Part shown: positions 1 to 8,708 of the stretch, piece after piece
How the letters are laid out: the number at the start of each line of letters is the position of its first letter
How positions within the stretch are numbered: the first letter of the stretch is position 1
Assembly: GCF_000383915.1 (NCBI RefSeq)
Contig: NZ_KB912942.1
Location: 7,806-71,805 of the forward strand
Reading direction: 5' to 3'
DNA length: 64,000 bases
Source: Amycolatopsis benzoatilytica AK 16/65
GTDB lineage: Bacteria > Actinomycetota > Actinomycetes > Mycobacteriales > Pseudonocardiaceae
The notes under the pieces: model-generated
Told to the model about the DNA's origin: nothing
The model's input: only the letters and a program-made list of their open reading frames with translations
The model's database searches: none
Program-made: the position numbers and the translations under genes

Positions 1-20
1 GGGAGGGACACCTTCGCAGC

Positions 21-136
21 TGTCACATCCCTGGCGCGGGGGTGACACCCGCGACCACCCCACCACTGTCACACCTGTCACTCCGTCACTCCACCCCGTC
101 TGACCAGGCCAAACCGGAGTGACACCCCGAGTGACA
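21..136. repeat. Cluster of GTGAC/GTCAC motifs upstream of xis-int
   Basis: Seven copies of GTGAC(A) or its complement (T)GTCAC lie at 21, 42, 67, 76, 85, 119 and 131. Spacings are short and some are near 9-12 bases. No convincing gene covers this stretch. The cluster could hold binding sites for the excisionase or integrase, or operators or iterons of the element. The repeats are seen directly; the role is a guess. Confidence 0.5.
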
Positions 137-202
137 CCTACCGAGAGGAGCACCCGTGTTTATCGCCTCCGCGCCCGCCCGCCTAGCTCCGGAGACACCG
201 AC

Positions 203-388
203 ATGGCCGCACGCGAACACCTCACCGTTGACGAGTTCTGCGAAGAGTTCGATATCGCCCGATCGACATTCGATGACTGGCGCGCAAAGGGACGCGCGCC
301 GCGGTGCCTGAAGCTCCCTAATCGCCAACTGCGAATTCGACGTGCCGACGTCGATGCCTGGCTTGAGTCCTGTTTGGAGGCCGCGTGA
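203..388 (+). CDS. Excisionase-like small HTH protein
   Basis: A 61-residue protein with a MerR/excisionase-type winged-helix fold pattern: a helix-turn-helix at about residues 8-30 (LTVDEFCEEF, then IARSTFDDW), followed by a wing and an RRADVDAWL tail. That tail is typical of helix_turn_helix domain 17 / AlpA-type proteins. I chose the ATG at 203 because GGAG lies at 191-194. It overlaps the integrase by GTGA, so the two are probably translationally coupled. Such proteins bend att DNA to favour excision or regulate the element. Family membership is clear; the excision function is inferred from position. Confidence 0.75.
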   Translation: MAAREHLTVDEFCEEFDIARSTFDDWRAKGRAPRCLKLPNRQLRIRRADVDAWLESCLEAA

Positions 389-1800
389 ACACGAGCTATC
401 AAGTACGGGTCTTCGGAATCACACCGCGCAAGAACCGACAGGGCAAGGTCACCGCACACGCGGTGCGGTGGCAGGTCGAGAAGTCCCGTTTCTGGAAGAC
501 ATTCAAGGTCGCCGCGCAGGCGGACAGCTTCCGTTCGGGTCTCGTCTCGGCACAGCGGGCCGGTACCCCATTCGACCTGACCACCGGCCTGCCGGTGGAA
601 CACGGCAAGCCTCTGGAGCGCATGTCGTGGTTCGTGATGACGTGCAAGTACCTCGACATGAAGTGGCCGGATCTCGCTGCCACCGCGCGCCAAACCACCG
701 CGGAGGCACTGATCCGGGTGCTGCCGGTCTTCGTACCTGACAAGCCGGGGCGGCCGGACGCGGAGACGATTCGGTCGGTGGCTCGCCAATGGGGGTACAA
801 CACGCCACGGCGCGAGTCGGACGCAGTGCCAGCCGATGCGGCGCGAGTACTCGACTGGCTTTCCCGCCACACCACACCCGTAATGACGGCCACGGAAGCC
901 GAGACGCTGCGGAGCCTGCAGCGAGCCGTCACAAAACGGCTCGACGGCGAGCCGTACGCGCCAACGGTCGCCCGCCGAACCCGTTCGGTGCTGTCCAACA
1001 TGCTCGACTACGCCACGAAGGAACTCAAAGTGCTCGACAGCAACCCGCTGCCTGACACGAAATGGACGAACATGCCAAAGGGTAAGCGCAAGGTCGATCG
1101 ACGTGCGGTTCCCAACCCGATACAGGCACGCACGTTGCTGCGGATCGTTGGGGAGACGCCCCGTAGCGGGAATCGCCTCGAAGCGTTCTTTGCGCTGATG
1201 TACTTCGCCGCGCTCCGCCCGGAAGAGGCGACGAATCTCCGCAAGGAGCAGCTGGCGCTGCCCGCCCCTCGACGGAACCCCGACAGCGGGGAGCTTGAGT
1301 ACGACTGGGGGACGCTGCACCTCGAAAGGGCAAGGCCGTATATCGATGCTCTGTGGACGGACGCAGGCACGGTGGGGGAGGACCGGCCGCTGAAGTCGCG
1401 GTCCGCGGGGGAGGTGCGGCCGGTGCCCTGCGCCCCCGAGCTGACCGCCATCCTGTGGCGCCACATCGAGCAATTCGGCTACGGCCCGGATGGACGCCTG
1501 TTCGTCGGTGAGCGCGGGGGACCGGTCTCGAAGGTCACCTACACCAAGGTGTTCCGTGCGGCCCGTGAGACGACGTTCACGGCCCAAGTGGCGCGAGGTC
1601 CGCTGGCGCGTCGGCCGTACGACCTCCGCCACGCCGCGGTGAGCACCTGGCTGGCCGCCGGCGTACCGGCCGCGACGGTCGCTGAGTGGGCCGGTCAGTC
1701 CGTCGCCGTGCTGCTAGAGGTCTACGCCAGCTTCCTCGACGGCGGGGAGGAGGCCGCTAAGCGGCAGATCGAGCGCGTGCTCGGGACTCCGCCGCGGTGA
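385..1800 (+). CDS. int: Tyrosine site-specific recombinase (integrase)
   Basis: A 471-residue protein with GTG start overlapping the stop of the excisionase gene. The C-terminal catalytic half shows box I Arg about R278 (ALRPEEATNLR), the box II core YDLRHAAVSTW with R415-H416, and the nucleophile Y447 in LLEVYASFLD. The N-terminal half is the arm-type and core-type DNA-binding region. It catalyses integration and excision between attP and a tRNA attB. The first His of the usual HxxR box II is Tyr here, a variation common in AICE integrases. The gene appears intact. Its only visible target is the tRNA-Arg just downstream. Confidence 0.93.
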   Translation: MNTSYQVRVFGITPRKNRQGKVTAHAVRWQVEKSRFWKTFKVAAQADSFRSGLVSAQRAGTPFDLTTGLPVEHGKPLERMSWFVMTCKYLDMKWPDLAATARQTTAEALIRVLPVFVPDKPGRPDAETIRSVARQWGYNTPRRESDAVPADAARVLDWLSRHTTPVMTATEAETLRSLQRAVTKRLDGEPYAPTVARRTRSVLSNMLDYATKELKVLDSNPLPDTKWTNMPKGKRKVDRRAVPNPIQARTLLRIVGETPRSGNRLEAFFALMYFAALRPEEATNLRKEQLALPAPRRNPDSGELEYDWGTLHLERARPYIDALWTDAGTVGEDRPLKSRSAGEVRPVPCAPELTAILWRHIEQFGYGPDGRLFVGERGGPVSKVTYTKVFRAARETTFTAQVARGPLARRPYDLRHAAVSTWLAAGVPAATVAEWAGQSVAVLLEVYASFLDGGEEAAKRQIERVLGTPPR

Positions 1801-1874
1801 GCGCGCACACGCATCGCACACAGACGCCCGGATTCGGCCGTGGTCCGCCGTGGTCAGCCGGGTAAGACGCGAAT

Positions 1875-1907
1875 CGGCCCCTACCGCGTTCTCGCTGGTA
1901 GGGGCCG
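1875..1907 (+). terminator. Hairpin after integrase gene
   Basis: A 10-bp perfect stem (1875-1884 with 1898-1907) encloses a 13-base loop and is followed by GTTATG. It lies between the integrase stop and the tRNA 3' end, so it may stop integrase transcripts or transcripts of the convergent tRNA gene. Confidence 0.55.
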
Positions 1908-1928
1908 GTTATGCGTGTTCAAAGAGGG

Positions 1929-2001
1929 TGCCCTCGGCAGGATTCGAACCTGCGACACCTGCCTCCGGAGGGCAGTGCTCTATCCCCTGAGCTACGAGGG
2001 C
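1929..2001 (-). tRNA. tRNA-Arg (CCG), integration target
   Basis: Read on the minus strand this folds as a full cloverleaf: acceptor GCCCTCG with CGAGGGC, D arm GCTC/GAGC, anticodon stem CTGCC/GGCAG with loop CTCCGGA (anticodon CCG), T arm GCAGG/CCTGC with TTCGAAT, discriminator A at 1929. The CCA end is not encoded. The 3' half faces the integrase gene, so attachment-site recombination most likely lies in the anticodon-to-T-arm part, about 1929-1965, with the 3' end supplied by the element. Confidence 0.95.
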
Positions 2002-2153
2002 ATCGCTTGCGCGATGGAGAAAGCTTAGCGCACGCCCTGGGAACGCCTTGCGGGGAGGGGTCCTTACGAGATTTTCCCACTTCGCGGGACCGCCCTGCTG
2101 GGGGCTGGGGCTTCGACCGGTCCGCCGGTACGGTGAACCAAGCCTACCCTGTA

Positions 2154-2182
2154 TTGCACATATGCGCATGCGACTATATATT
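2154..2182 (+). promoter_or_regulatory. Promoter with palindrome in its spacer, upstream of cation-efflux gene
   Basis: TTGCAC at 2154-2159 and TATATT at 2177-2182 are exactly 17 bases apart. The spacer carries the palindrome ATGCGCAT (2162-2169) in an AT-rich setting that is unusual for this genome. A palindrome between -35 and -10 before a metal-efflux gene suggests control by a metal-sensing repressor of the ArsR/SmtB kind or a MerR activator. The regulator itself is not in the window. Confidence 0.6.
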
Positions 2183-2219
2183 CTGTCCAGGCAATGACCC
2201 GGCACCAAGGAGGCGAGCG

Positions 2220-3140
2220 ATGGGACACGGCCACGGGCACGGGCACACCGCCGCTCCGGCGAGCGCGTCCGGGCGCTATACCCGCGCTCTCCTCGTCTCC
2301 CTCGCGATCGGCGCGGGGTTCATGGTGCTGGAGTTCGCGGTGGGGTTCGCCACCGGCTCACTGGCGCTGATCTCCGACGCCGCGCACATGTTCACCGACG
2401 TCCTCGGCGTTGGCATGGCGCTCGCCGCGATCATCCTGGCGCGGCGCAGCGGCCGGACGCCCAGCCGCACGTTCGGCATGTACCGGGCGGAGGTGCTGGC
2501 CGCGCTGGCCAACGCGGTCCTGCTGTTCGGGGTCGCCGGCTACGTGGCGGTGGAGGCGATCGGCCGGATCTCCGCCCCGCCCGAGGTGCCCGGGCTGCCG
2601 GTGCTGCTCACCGCCGCGGCCGGGCTCGGCGCGAACGTCGTGTCGTTCCTCGTGCTGCGTTCCGGGGCGAAGGAGAGCCTGAACGTCCGCGGCGCGTATC
2701 TCGAAGTGCTGGCCGACCTGATTGGCTCGGTCGGCGTCCTGATCAGCGGTGCGATCACGCTCACCACCGGCTGGCGGTACGCGGACCCGATCATCGGCGT
2801 CGCGATCGGCCTGTTCGTGCTGCCGCGCACCTGGACGCTCGCCCGTCGCGCGCTGCGGATCCTGTTCCAGCACGCTCCGGCCGGTGTGGACGTAGGCGAG
2901 ATCAGCACTGAGCTAGCCGCGCTGCCCGGCGTCGCGGACGTGCACGACCTGCACGTCTGGACGCTCACCTCGGGCATGGAGGTCGCCTCCGCGCACCTGA
3001 CCATGACGGCGGAGGCGGAACAATCGACGGTGCTCACCGAGGCGCAGGACCTGCTGTCCGTCCGGTACGCGATCCAGCACGCGACGCTTCAGGTCGAGGG
3101 ACCGCAGTGCGCGCGTCGCTGCGAGGAGCTGTCCTGGTAG
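2220..3140 (+). CDS. Cation diffusion facilitator (Zn/Co/Cd efflux)
   Basis: A 306-residue protein. The ATG at 2220 was chosen because AAGGAGG sits at 2207-2213. It opens with a His-rich MGHGHGHGH tract, then six predicted membrane helices carrying the CDF metal sites: SDAAHMFTDV in TM2 and LADLIGSVGV in TM5 supply the H/D ligands. A cytoplasmic ferredoxin-like C-terminal domain follows (about residues 215-306; VHDLHVWTLTSG is the CDF signature). It exports divalent cations by proton antiport. It stands alone with its own promoter. The likely substrate is zinc, cobalt or cadmium; the sequence alone does not settle which. Confidence 0.92.
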   Translation: MGHGHGHGHTAAPASASGRYTRALLVSLAIGAGFMVLEFAVGFATGSLALISDAAHMFTDVLGVGMALAAIILARRSGRTPSRTFGMYRAEVLAALANAVLLFGVAGYVAVEAIGRISAPPEVPGLPVLLTAAAGLGANVVSFLVLRSGAKESLNVRGAYLEVLADLIGSVGVLISGAITLTTGWRYADPIIGVAIGLFVLPRTWTLARRALRILFQHAPAGVDVGEISTELAALPGVADVHDLHVWTLTSGMEVASAHLTMTAEAEQSTVLTEAQDLLSVRYAIQHATLQVEGPQCARRCEELSW

Positions 3141-3150
3141 ACCGGGAGGC

Positions 3151-3747
3151 ATGCGCAAGGACTTCGACCCCGGCGAACTCTCCCCGGGCGCGTTTTACCA
3201 CCTGCTGACCGCCACCGTGGTGCCCCGGCCCATCGCCTGGGTGTCCAGTACGTCGAAAGCGGGCGTGGACAATCTCGCGCCGCATTCGTTCTTCACCGTC
3301 GCCTCGGCCGCGCCCGCCGTGCTGCAGTTCACCTCGGTGGGCCGCAAGGACAGCCTGCGCAACGTCGAGGCGACCCGGCAGTTCGTCGTCAACCTCGCGC
3401 CCGAGCCGCTGTTCGAGCAGATCAACGCGACGGGTGCGGATTTCCCGCCGGAGATCAGCGAGTTCGACGAGGCGGGCTTGACCCGGGAACCGAGCCGGAA
3501 GGTGCGCCCGCCGCGGGTCGCGGAGTCGCCAGTGGCGTTCGAATGCGAGCTGCACAGCACGGTCGGCTTCGGCCACTCGACGGTGGTGTTCGGCCGGGTG
3601 GTGCACCTGGCGGTGCGAGAGGACGTCCTCGACGGCGACCACCCGCTGATCGACCGGCTGCGCCCGCTGTCCCGGCTCGGCCGCGACGAATGGGGGACGG
3701 TAGGCGAGATCCGGGAACTGGCCCGGCCGGTCTACCAACGGGATTGA
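3151..3747 (+). CDS. Flavin reductase-like FMN-binding protein
   Basis: A 198-residue split-barrel protein of the flavin reductase-like family. RPIAWVSSTS and APHSFFTVAS near the N-terminus match the FMN-binding motif. It begins 10 bases after the cation-efflux gene with GGGAGG before the ATG, so the two may be co-transcribed. Members reduce FMN with NAD(P)H for partner oxygenases or act as stand-alone flavoproteins. No partner enzyme is visible nearby, so its physiological role remains open. Confidence 0.82.
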   Translation: MRKDFDPGELSPGAFYHLLTATVVPRPIAWVSSTSKAGVDNLAPHSFFTVASAAPAVLQFTSVGRKDSLRNVEATRQFVVNLAPEPLFEQINATGADFPPEISEFDEAGLTREPSRKVRPPRVAESPVAFECELHSTVGFGHSTVVFGRVVHLAVREDVLDGDHPLIDRLRPLSRLGRDEWGTVGEIRELARPVYQRD

Positions 3748-3783
3748 GCACGGCCCGCTGAGAGCGGTTGCCCGCTCCGGCGA

Positions 3784-3839
3784 AGTCCGGGAAGGGGCCC
3801 TTGCGAGAATCAGAGTCCCGCAAGGGCCCTTCCCGGACT
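3784..3839. repeat. Dispersed 55-nt inverted repeat, copy A
   Basis: Outer arms begin AGTCCGGGAAGGG and are repeated in inverse at the end (CCCTTCCCGGACT), with one bulged G and a loop around 3808-3815. It lies exactly between the flavin reductase (+) and DUF305 (-) genes, which converge. Same family as copies B to I; likely a bidirectional terminator. Confidence 0.85.
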
Positions 3840-3863
3840 GGCCGAAGCGAACGGAACGCCGGG

Positions 3864-4592
3864 TCAGGACGTGGGCAGCGGCTGCGCTCCCCGCGCCTGC
3901 AGCATGACCTTCATCTGGTCCATCTCCGCGCCCTGCGCCGTCAACATGCTGCGGCACAACGCTTTCACCGCCGCGACGGCGGTGTGGTCCTGGGCGTACT
4001 CGGCCATCGCCACGCCGCCTTGGTGATGGCGCAGCATCAGCTGCAGGAAGTCGACGTCCAGCGCGCGCCCGGACAGCGTGCGCAGCTTCGCGAGCTCCGC
4101 GTCGGTCGCCATGCCGGGCATCGGCGCGCCGCCGGCCGGGGCGCTCGTGGGCATCTGCATGCCCGCGTGGCCCATCGGCTCGGTCATCCACTTCATGTAC
4201 GCGCCAGTGGCCTGTTCCGGCTGGTCCCACAGCATGAGCCAGCCCTTCATCCGGCCGACCTGCTCGGTCTGCGTGCGCTCGATGTCGAACGCGAGCTGCC
4301 GGATCTCCGAGTCGGTCGAGTGGTCGCGCGCCCAACCGGCCATGGTGACCGCCTGCAAGTGGTGCACCGACATGTCCTGCGCGAAGCCGACCTCGACCGA
4401 GCCGGCTCCCGGCGTGGACTGTGCGGTGTCGCCGCCGTCGGTGAGCCGGGTGACGAACACGCCGATCCCGATCCCGACGAGCAGCACCGCGAGCAGTGCG
4501 CCGCCGAGCACCACCCAGCGCGACCAGGCCGGGCGCTCCTGGACGACGTCTTCCTCAGCGGCGTCCGGGGAGTTCGAGGACACCCCGGTCAC
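3864..4592 (-). CDS. DUF305 membrane-anchored protein
   Basis: A 242-residue protein with an N-terminal cytoplasmic tail, one membrane helix at about residues 27-48, and an exported domain. That domain carries the paired His/Met motifs of DUF305: FAQDMSVHHLQAVTMAGWA and FLQLMLRHHQGGVAMAEYA, with a Met/His-rich linker (MGHAGMQMP) between. The family is ferritin-like and is often linked to copper or other metal handling, but no function is proven. It starts with GTG overlapping the stop of the DUF3105 gene by GTGA, so the two are translationally coupled. Confidence 0.85.
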   Translation of the reverse strand: MTGVSSNSPDAAEEDVVQERPAWSRWVVLGGALLAVLLVGIGIGVFVTRLTDGGDTAQSTPGAGSVEVGFAQDMSVHHLQAVTMAGWARDHSTDSEIRQLAFDIERTQTEQVGRMKGWLMLWDQPEQATGAYMKWMTEPMGHAGMQMPTSAPAGGAPMPGMATDAELAKLRTLSGRALDVDFLQLMLRHHQGGVAMAEYAQDHTAVAAVKALCRSMLTAQGAEMDQMKVMLQARGAQPLPTS

Positions 4593-5413
4593 TGGCCCGG
4601 CATCCCGGGCTGCTGCTCGTTCTGCGCGCCGGTGCTGCCCTTGTAGTCCATCGGCTTGGCGTCCTTGCCCGGCTTGCTCGGGTCGAACTTCGGCGGGTTG
4701 CTCGGGTCGAACATGCCCTTGCCGAGCGCGTCGCAGGAGGCACCGATCTCCGGGTACACGCCGTTCGGGTTGGTCCGCAGCGCGGCGATGAACTGGTCAA
4801 TGCGCGGGTCGTCAGCGCGGTCGAGCTTCAGCTGGTGGCCCCACGACTGCAGCGAGATCGGCTTGTCCAGGCCCGGGTACGGCGACATCATCGTGTACGG
4901 CTTGCCCTTGACCCGCGCCTCGAGCAGCGCCAGCTGGTCGCCCTTGACCTGGTCCGGGTTGTAGGCGATCCACACCGTGCCGTGCTCGAGCGCGTGCACC
5001 ATGTTCTCGTTGCGCACCGCCACCGGGTACACGATTCCGGTGCACGCGGCCCAGTAGCCGTCGTGCGGGCCGCCGAACGGCGGGCTCTGGTCGTAGGCCA
5101 CCCGCTCGCTGGGCAGGATGTGCACCGAGCCGGTGTACTGCTTGATGACCACGCCGGGGATCTTCTTCGACGGGTCCGGGTTGCTCGCGGTCGGCGCGAA
5201 CGCCGCGGCGGCCTGGTCCCGGGCGGCCTGGTCGCGCTTCGGCGCGGACTGCACCAGGTAATAGGTGACAACGCTGGCCAGCAGGGCGACCACGACGACG
5301 GCGCCGATGATGGTGCCCCACGGCGTGCGCTTGCCCGCGACGACCGAGCGGCTCTTCGCCGCTTTCAGGGCAGCCGCGGACGAGCCCTTCTTTTTCGTGG
5401 TCCCGTTGGCCAT
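4589..5413 (-). CDS. DUF3105 membrane-anchored protein
   Basis: A 274-residue protein with a Lys-rich N-terminus, one membrane helix (about residues 32-52) and an extracytoplasmic DUF3105 domain. Visible features are HILPSERVAYDQSPPFGGPH, YWAACTGIVY and MVHALEHGTVWIAY; the conserved His and Cys residues look like metal ligands. GAGGAG lies before the ATG. It is the first gene of a two-gene operon with DUF305, a pairing that recurs in actinobacteria. Function is unknown; a joint role in metal binding at the cell surface is an inference. Confidence 0.85.
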   Translation of the reverse strand: MANGTTKKKGSSAAALKAAKSRSVVAGKRTPWGTIIGAVVVVALLASVVTYYLVQSAPKRDQAARDQAAAAFAPTASNPDPSKKIPGVVIKQYTGSVHILPSERVAYDQSPPFGGPHDGYWAACTGIVYPVAVRNENMVHALEHGTVWIAYNPDQVKGDQLALLEARVKGKPYTMMSPYPGLDKPISLQSWGHQLKLDRADDPRIDQFIAALRTNPNGVYPEIGASCDALGKGMFDPSNPPKFDPSKPGKDAKPMDYKGSTGAQNEQQPGMPGQ

Positions 5414-5615
5414 GCTGGCGAGGTCTCCTCATGAGAGCGGGGGAGGGGCCCGGTCGGGACCCTGCCGGTAGACCAGTGTAGAGACCGCGCGTCGGATCAC
5501 CGTGAACACCCGCGCACGGGCGCCGCCGAGCGGAACACCCTCGTTCGGGTGGCCCCGGTCTCCCCGGCCCGGACCGGCGGAAGCGCTGCTTACCGGCGCA
5601 CCTAGAATTCGGCAA
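5414..5615. promoter_or_regulatory. Divergent promoter region, DUF3105 / argS
   Basis: On the plus strand TAGAAT at 5603-5608 lies 7 bases before the argS GTG, the arrangement of a leaderless transcript. On the minus strand TACACT (complement of 5475-5480) is a candidate -10 for the DUF3105-DUF305 operon. Confidence 0.6.
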
Positions 5616-7271
5616 GTGACTCCCGCCGCTCTCGCCGATCTGGTCCGCAGCTCCGCCGTGCAGGTCCTCGCCGCACGCGGCGCCGACGCTTCGGTGCTCC
5701 CGGAGACCGTGACCATCGAACGCCCGCGCAACCCGGACCACGGGGACTACGCGACCAACCTCGCGCTGCAAGTGGCCAAGAAAGCCGGGCTGAAGCCGCG
5801 CGAGTTCGCCGAGGCGCTGGCCGAGGTCGTCGCCGCCGCGGACGGGGTGTCCGCGGCCGAGGTCGCCGGACCGGGTTTCCTCAACTTCCGGCTCGCCGCC
5901 GACGCCCAGGGCGAGGTCGTGCGCCAGGTGCTGGCCGCCGGCGCCGAGTACGGCCGCGGCGATTCGCTCGCCGGGCTCCGGATCAACCTCGAGTTCGTGT
6001 CCGCGAACCCGACCGGTCCGATCCACCTCGGCGGCACCCGCTGGGCCGCGGTCGGCGACGCGCTGGGCCGGGTGCTCGGCGCGCAGGGCGCGGACGTGAC
6101 CCGCGAGTACTACTTCAACGACGCCGGCGCCCAGATCGACCGGTTCGTCCGCTCGCTGATCGCCGCCGCGCAGGGCGAGCCCGCGCCGGAGGACGGCTAC
6201 GCCGGCGCGTACATCAGCGACATCGCGGCCGAGGTGCTCAAGCAGCAGCCGAGCGCGCTGAGCCAGCCCGAGGACCAGCGGCACGAGACTTTCCGGAGCA
6301 TCGGCATCGAGCTGATGTTCAGCCAGATCAAGGACTCCCTGCACGAGTTCGGCACCGACTTCGACGTCTACTTCCACGAGAACTCGCTGCACGAGTCGGG
6401 CGCGGTCGACGGCGCGGTGCAGCAGCTCAAGGACTCCGGCAATCTCTACTTCGCCGACGGCGCCTGGTGGCTCCGCTCCAGCGAGTACGGCGACGACAAG
6501 GACCGGGTCGTCCTCAAGAAGGACGGCAACCCGGCCTACATCGCCGGCGACCTGGCCTACTTCAAGGACAAGCGCAACCGCGGCTTCGACCTGTGCATCT
6601 ACATGCTCGGCGCGGACCACCACGGCTACATCGCCCGGCTCAAGGCCGCCGCGGCCGCCTTCGGCGACGACCCGGCGACTGTCGAGGTGCTGATCGGCCA
6701 GATGGTGAACCTGGTCAGCGACGGCAAGCCGGTGCGGATGTCCAAGCGCGCGGGCACCGTGATCACGCTGGAGGACCTGGTCGAGGCGGTCGGCGTGGAC
6801 CCGGCCCGCTACGAGCTGATCCGCTACTCCGTCGATTCCTCTTTGGACGTCGACCTGGACCTGCTGCGCAAGCACTCCAACGACAACCCGGTGTACTACG
6901 TGCAGTACGCGCACGCCCGGCTGTCGTCGCTGCAGCGCGGCGCGGCGGACCTCGGCCTCAAATCCGACGCGGACGCCGATTTCGGCTTGCTGACCCTGCC
7001 CGCCGAGGGCGAGCTCATCCGCACGATCGGCGAATTCCCCGCCGTCGTGCGCCGGGCCGCGGAGATGCGCGAACCGCATCGCGTGGCCCGCTACCTCGAG
7101 GAACTGGCCGGCGCGTACCACAAGTTCTACACCGTGGGCCGCGTGCTGCCGCAGGGCGACGAGGAGGCCACCCCCCTCACGTACGCCCGTCTCGCGTTGT
7201 GCGAAGCCGCGCGCCAGGTGCTGGCGAACGGTTTGTCGCTGCTCGGTGTCTCCGCTCCGGAACGGATGTAA
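5616..7271 (+). CDS. argS: Arginyl-tRNA synthetase
   Basis: A 551-residue class I synthetase that charges tRNA-Arg in the cytoplasm. The N-terminal Add-1 domain is followed by the HIGH-like motif IHLGG at about residue 136, the KMSKS-like RMSKRAGT at about 375 and an all-alpha anticodon-binding domain. An in-frame upstream extension is open, but the GTG at 5616 is preferred: TAGAAT stands 7 bases upstream and there is no Shine-Dalgarno sequence, so the mRNA is probably leaderless. It heads the lysA-hom-thrC cluster, spaced by 3 bases from lysA, as in Mycobacterium. Confidence 0.96.
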   Translation: MTPAALADLVRSSAVQVLAARGADASVLPETVTIERPRNPDHGDYATNLALQVAKKAGLKPREFAEALAEVVAAADGVSAAEVAGPGFLNFRLAADAQGEVVRQVLAAGAEYGRGDSLAGLRINLEFVSANPTGPIHLGGTRWAAVGDALGRVLGAQGADVTREYYFNDAGAQIDRFVRSLIAAAQGEPAPEDGYAGAYISDIAAEVLKQQPSALSQPEDQRHETFRSIGIELMFSQIKDSLHEFGTDFDVYFHENSLHESGAVDGAVQQLKDSGNLYFADGAWWLRSSEYGDDKDRVVLKKDGNPAYIAGDLAYFKDKRNRGFDLCIYMLGADHHGYIARLKAAAAAFGDDPATVEVLIGQMVNLVSDGKPVRMSKRAGTVITLEDLVEAVGVDPARYELIRYSVDSSLDVDLDLLRKHSNDNPVYYVQYAHARLSSLQRGAADLGLKSDADADFGLLTLPAEGELIRTIGEFPAVVRRAAEMREPHRVARYLEELAGAYHKFYTVGRVLPQGDEEATPLTYARLALCEAARQVLANGLSLLGVSAPERM

Positions 7272-7274
7272 GAA

Positions 7275-8705
7275 ATGGCGCACCCCGCGGGCCCCCGCCA
7301 CGCCGACGTCTACCCCCATGCCGACGCCTCCGGGTTCCCGCCCTCGAGTGCCGGCGAACTCGACCATCTGCCGGCGAAAGTGTGGCCGCGCAACGCTTAT
7401 CGCGCCGCCGACGGCGTGGTCCGGATCGCCGGGGTGGACGTGCGCGACCTCGCCGAGAAGTACGGCACGCCGCTGTTCGTGGTCGACGAGGCGGACTTCA
7501 AGTCCCGCTGCGCCGACTACGCCGAGGCGTTCGACGACCCGGCGCTGGTGCACTACGCGTCGAAGGCGTTCCTGTCCGTGGAGATCGCCCGCTGGGTGGC
7601 CGAACAGGGCCTGAGCCTGGACGTGTGCAGCGGCGGCGAGCTGGCCGTCGCGCAGCGCGCGGAGTTCCCCGCCGAGCGGATCACCTTCCACGGCAACAAC
7701 AAGTCTGTCGCCGAGCTGGAACTCGCGGTGTCCGCGGGCGTCGGCACCGTGGTGGTCGACTCGTACTACGAGATCGCCCGGCTGGCCGAGGTCGCCGCCG
7801 CGCACGGGGTCGAGCAGAAGGTGCTCGTCCGGGTCACCGTCGGCGTCGAGGCGCACACCCACGAATTCATCGCGACCGCGCACGAGGACCAGAAGTTCGG
7901 CTTCTCGCTGGCGTCGGGCGACGCCGCGGAGGCGGTCCGCCGAGTGCTGAACGCGTCGTCGCTGAAGCTGGTCGGCCTGCACAGCCACATCGGCTCGCAG
8001 ATCTTCGACGCGGACGGTTTCGAGGTGGCCGCGCGCCGCGTCGTCGGGCTGCTCGCCGACCTGGCCAAGGAACACGGCCGGGAGCTGCTGGAGCAGCTGA
8101 ACGTCGTCGACCTCGGCGGCGGCTTCGGCATCGCCTACACCGAGAAGGACAACCCGCCGCCGCCCGCGCAGATGATCACGCAGATCCGCGAGATCGTCCG
8201 CAAGGAATGCGCATACGCCGACCTTCCGGTGCCGCGGATCGCCGGCGAGCCGGGCCGCGCGATCGCCGGGCCGGGCACGTTCACGCTGTACGAGGTCGGC
8301 ACCATCAAGGACGTGGCGCTCGGCGACGAGACCGCGCGCCGGTACGTCAGCGTCGACGGCGGGATGAGCGACAACATCCGCACCGCGCTCTACGACGCGG
8401 TCTACGACTGCCGGGTGGTTTCCCGCTCGGCAGCTGACGGGAACGAGCCGGTGACCCCCGCGTTGTCTCGCGTGGTGGGAAAACACTGTGAGTCCGGCGA
8501 CATCGTGGTCCGAGACTGCTGGCTGCCAGACACGCTGGCTCCCGGCGACCTGCTGGCCGTCGCGGCGACCGGCGCCTACTGCTACGCGATGGCCAGCGGT
8601 TACAACCGGCTGCCGCGGCCGGCGGTGGTCGCCGTGCGCAACGGCACCGCCCGGCTGCTGCTGCGCAGGGAGACGACGGACGACATGTTGCGCCTGGAGG
8701 TTTGA
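7275..8705 (+). CDS. lysA: Diaminopimelate decarboxylase
   Basis: A 476-residue fold III PLP enzyme making L-lysine from meso-diaminopimelate, the last lysine step. The Schiff-base lysine is K97 in YASKAFLS. The glycine loop LGGGFGIAY, the [11 protein letters not shown] motif and the C-terminal CESGDIV / [12 protein letters not shown] segments are all present, so the active site at the dimer interface is complete. It starts 3 bases after argS and ends 3 bases before hom, so it is part of one transcription unit linking lysine and threonine synthesis. Confidence 0.97.
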   Translation: MAHPAGPRHADVYPHADASGFPPSSAGELDHLPAKVWPRNAYRAADGVVRIAGVDVRDLAEKYGTPLFVVDEADFKSRCADYAEAFDDPALVHYASKAFLSVEIARWVAEQGLSLDVCSGGELAVAQRAEFPAERITFHGNNKSVAELELAVSAGVGTVVVDSYYEIARLAEVAAAHGVEQKVLVRVTVGVEAHTHEFIATAHEDQKFGFSLASGDAAEAVRRVLNASSLKLVGLHSHIGSQIFDADGFEVAARRVVGLLADLAKEHGRELLEQLNVVDLGGGFGIAYTEKDNPPPPAQMITQIREIVRKECAYADLPVPRIAGEPGRAIAGPGTFTLYEVGTIKDVALGDETARRYVSVDGGMSDNIRTALYDAVYDCRVVSRSAADGNEPVTPALSRVVGKHCESGDIVVRDCWLPDTLAPGDLLAVAATGAYCYAMASGYNRLPRPAVVAVRNGTARLLLRRETTDDMLRLEV

Positions 8706-8708
8706 GAA

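Larger units (their letters stand above)
1..1928. mobile_element. Right-hand end of a tRNA-targeted integrative element (partial)
   Basis: The stretch holds an excisionase-like gene and a tyrosine integrase reading toward the 3' end of a tRNA-Arg gene. This is the usual junction of actinomycete integrative and conjugative elements (AICE) and of temperate phages. The rest of the element and its other att site lie left of the window, so its class (AICE or phage) cannot be decided. The right boundary is placed at the tRNA 3' end, because such elements normally restore the tRNA sequence on integration. Confidence 0.75.
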
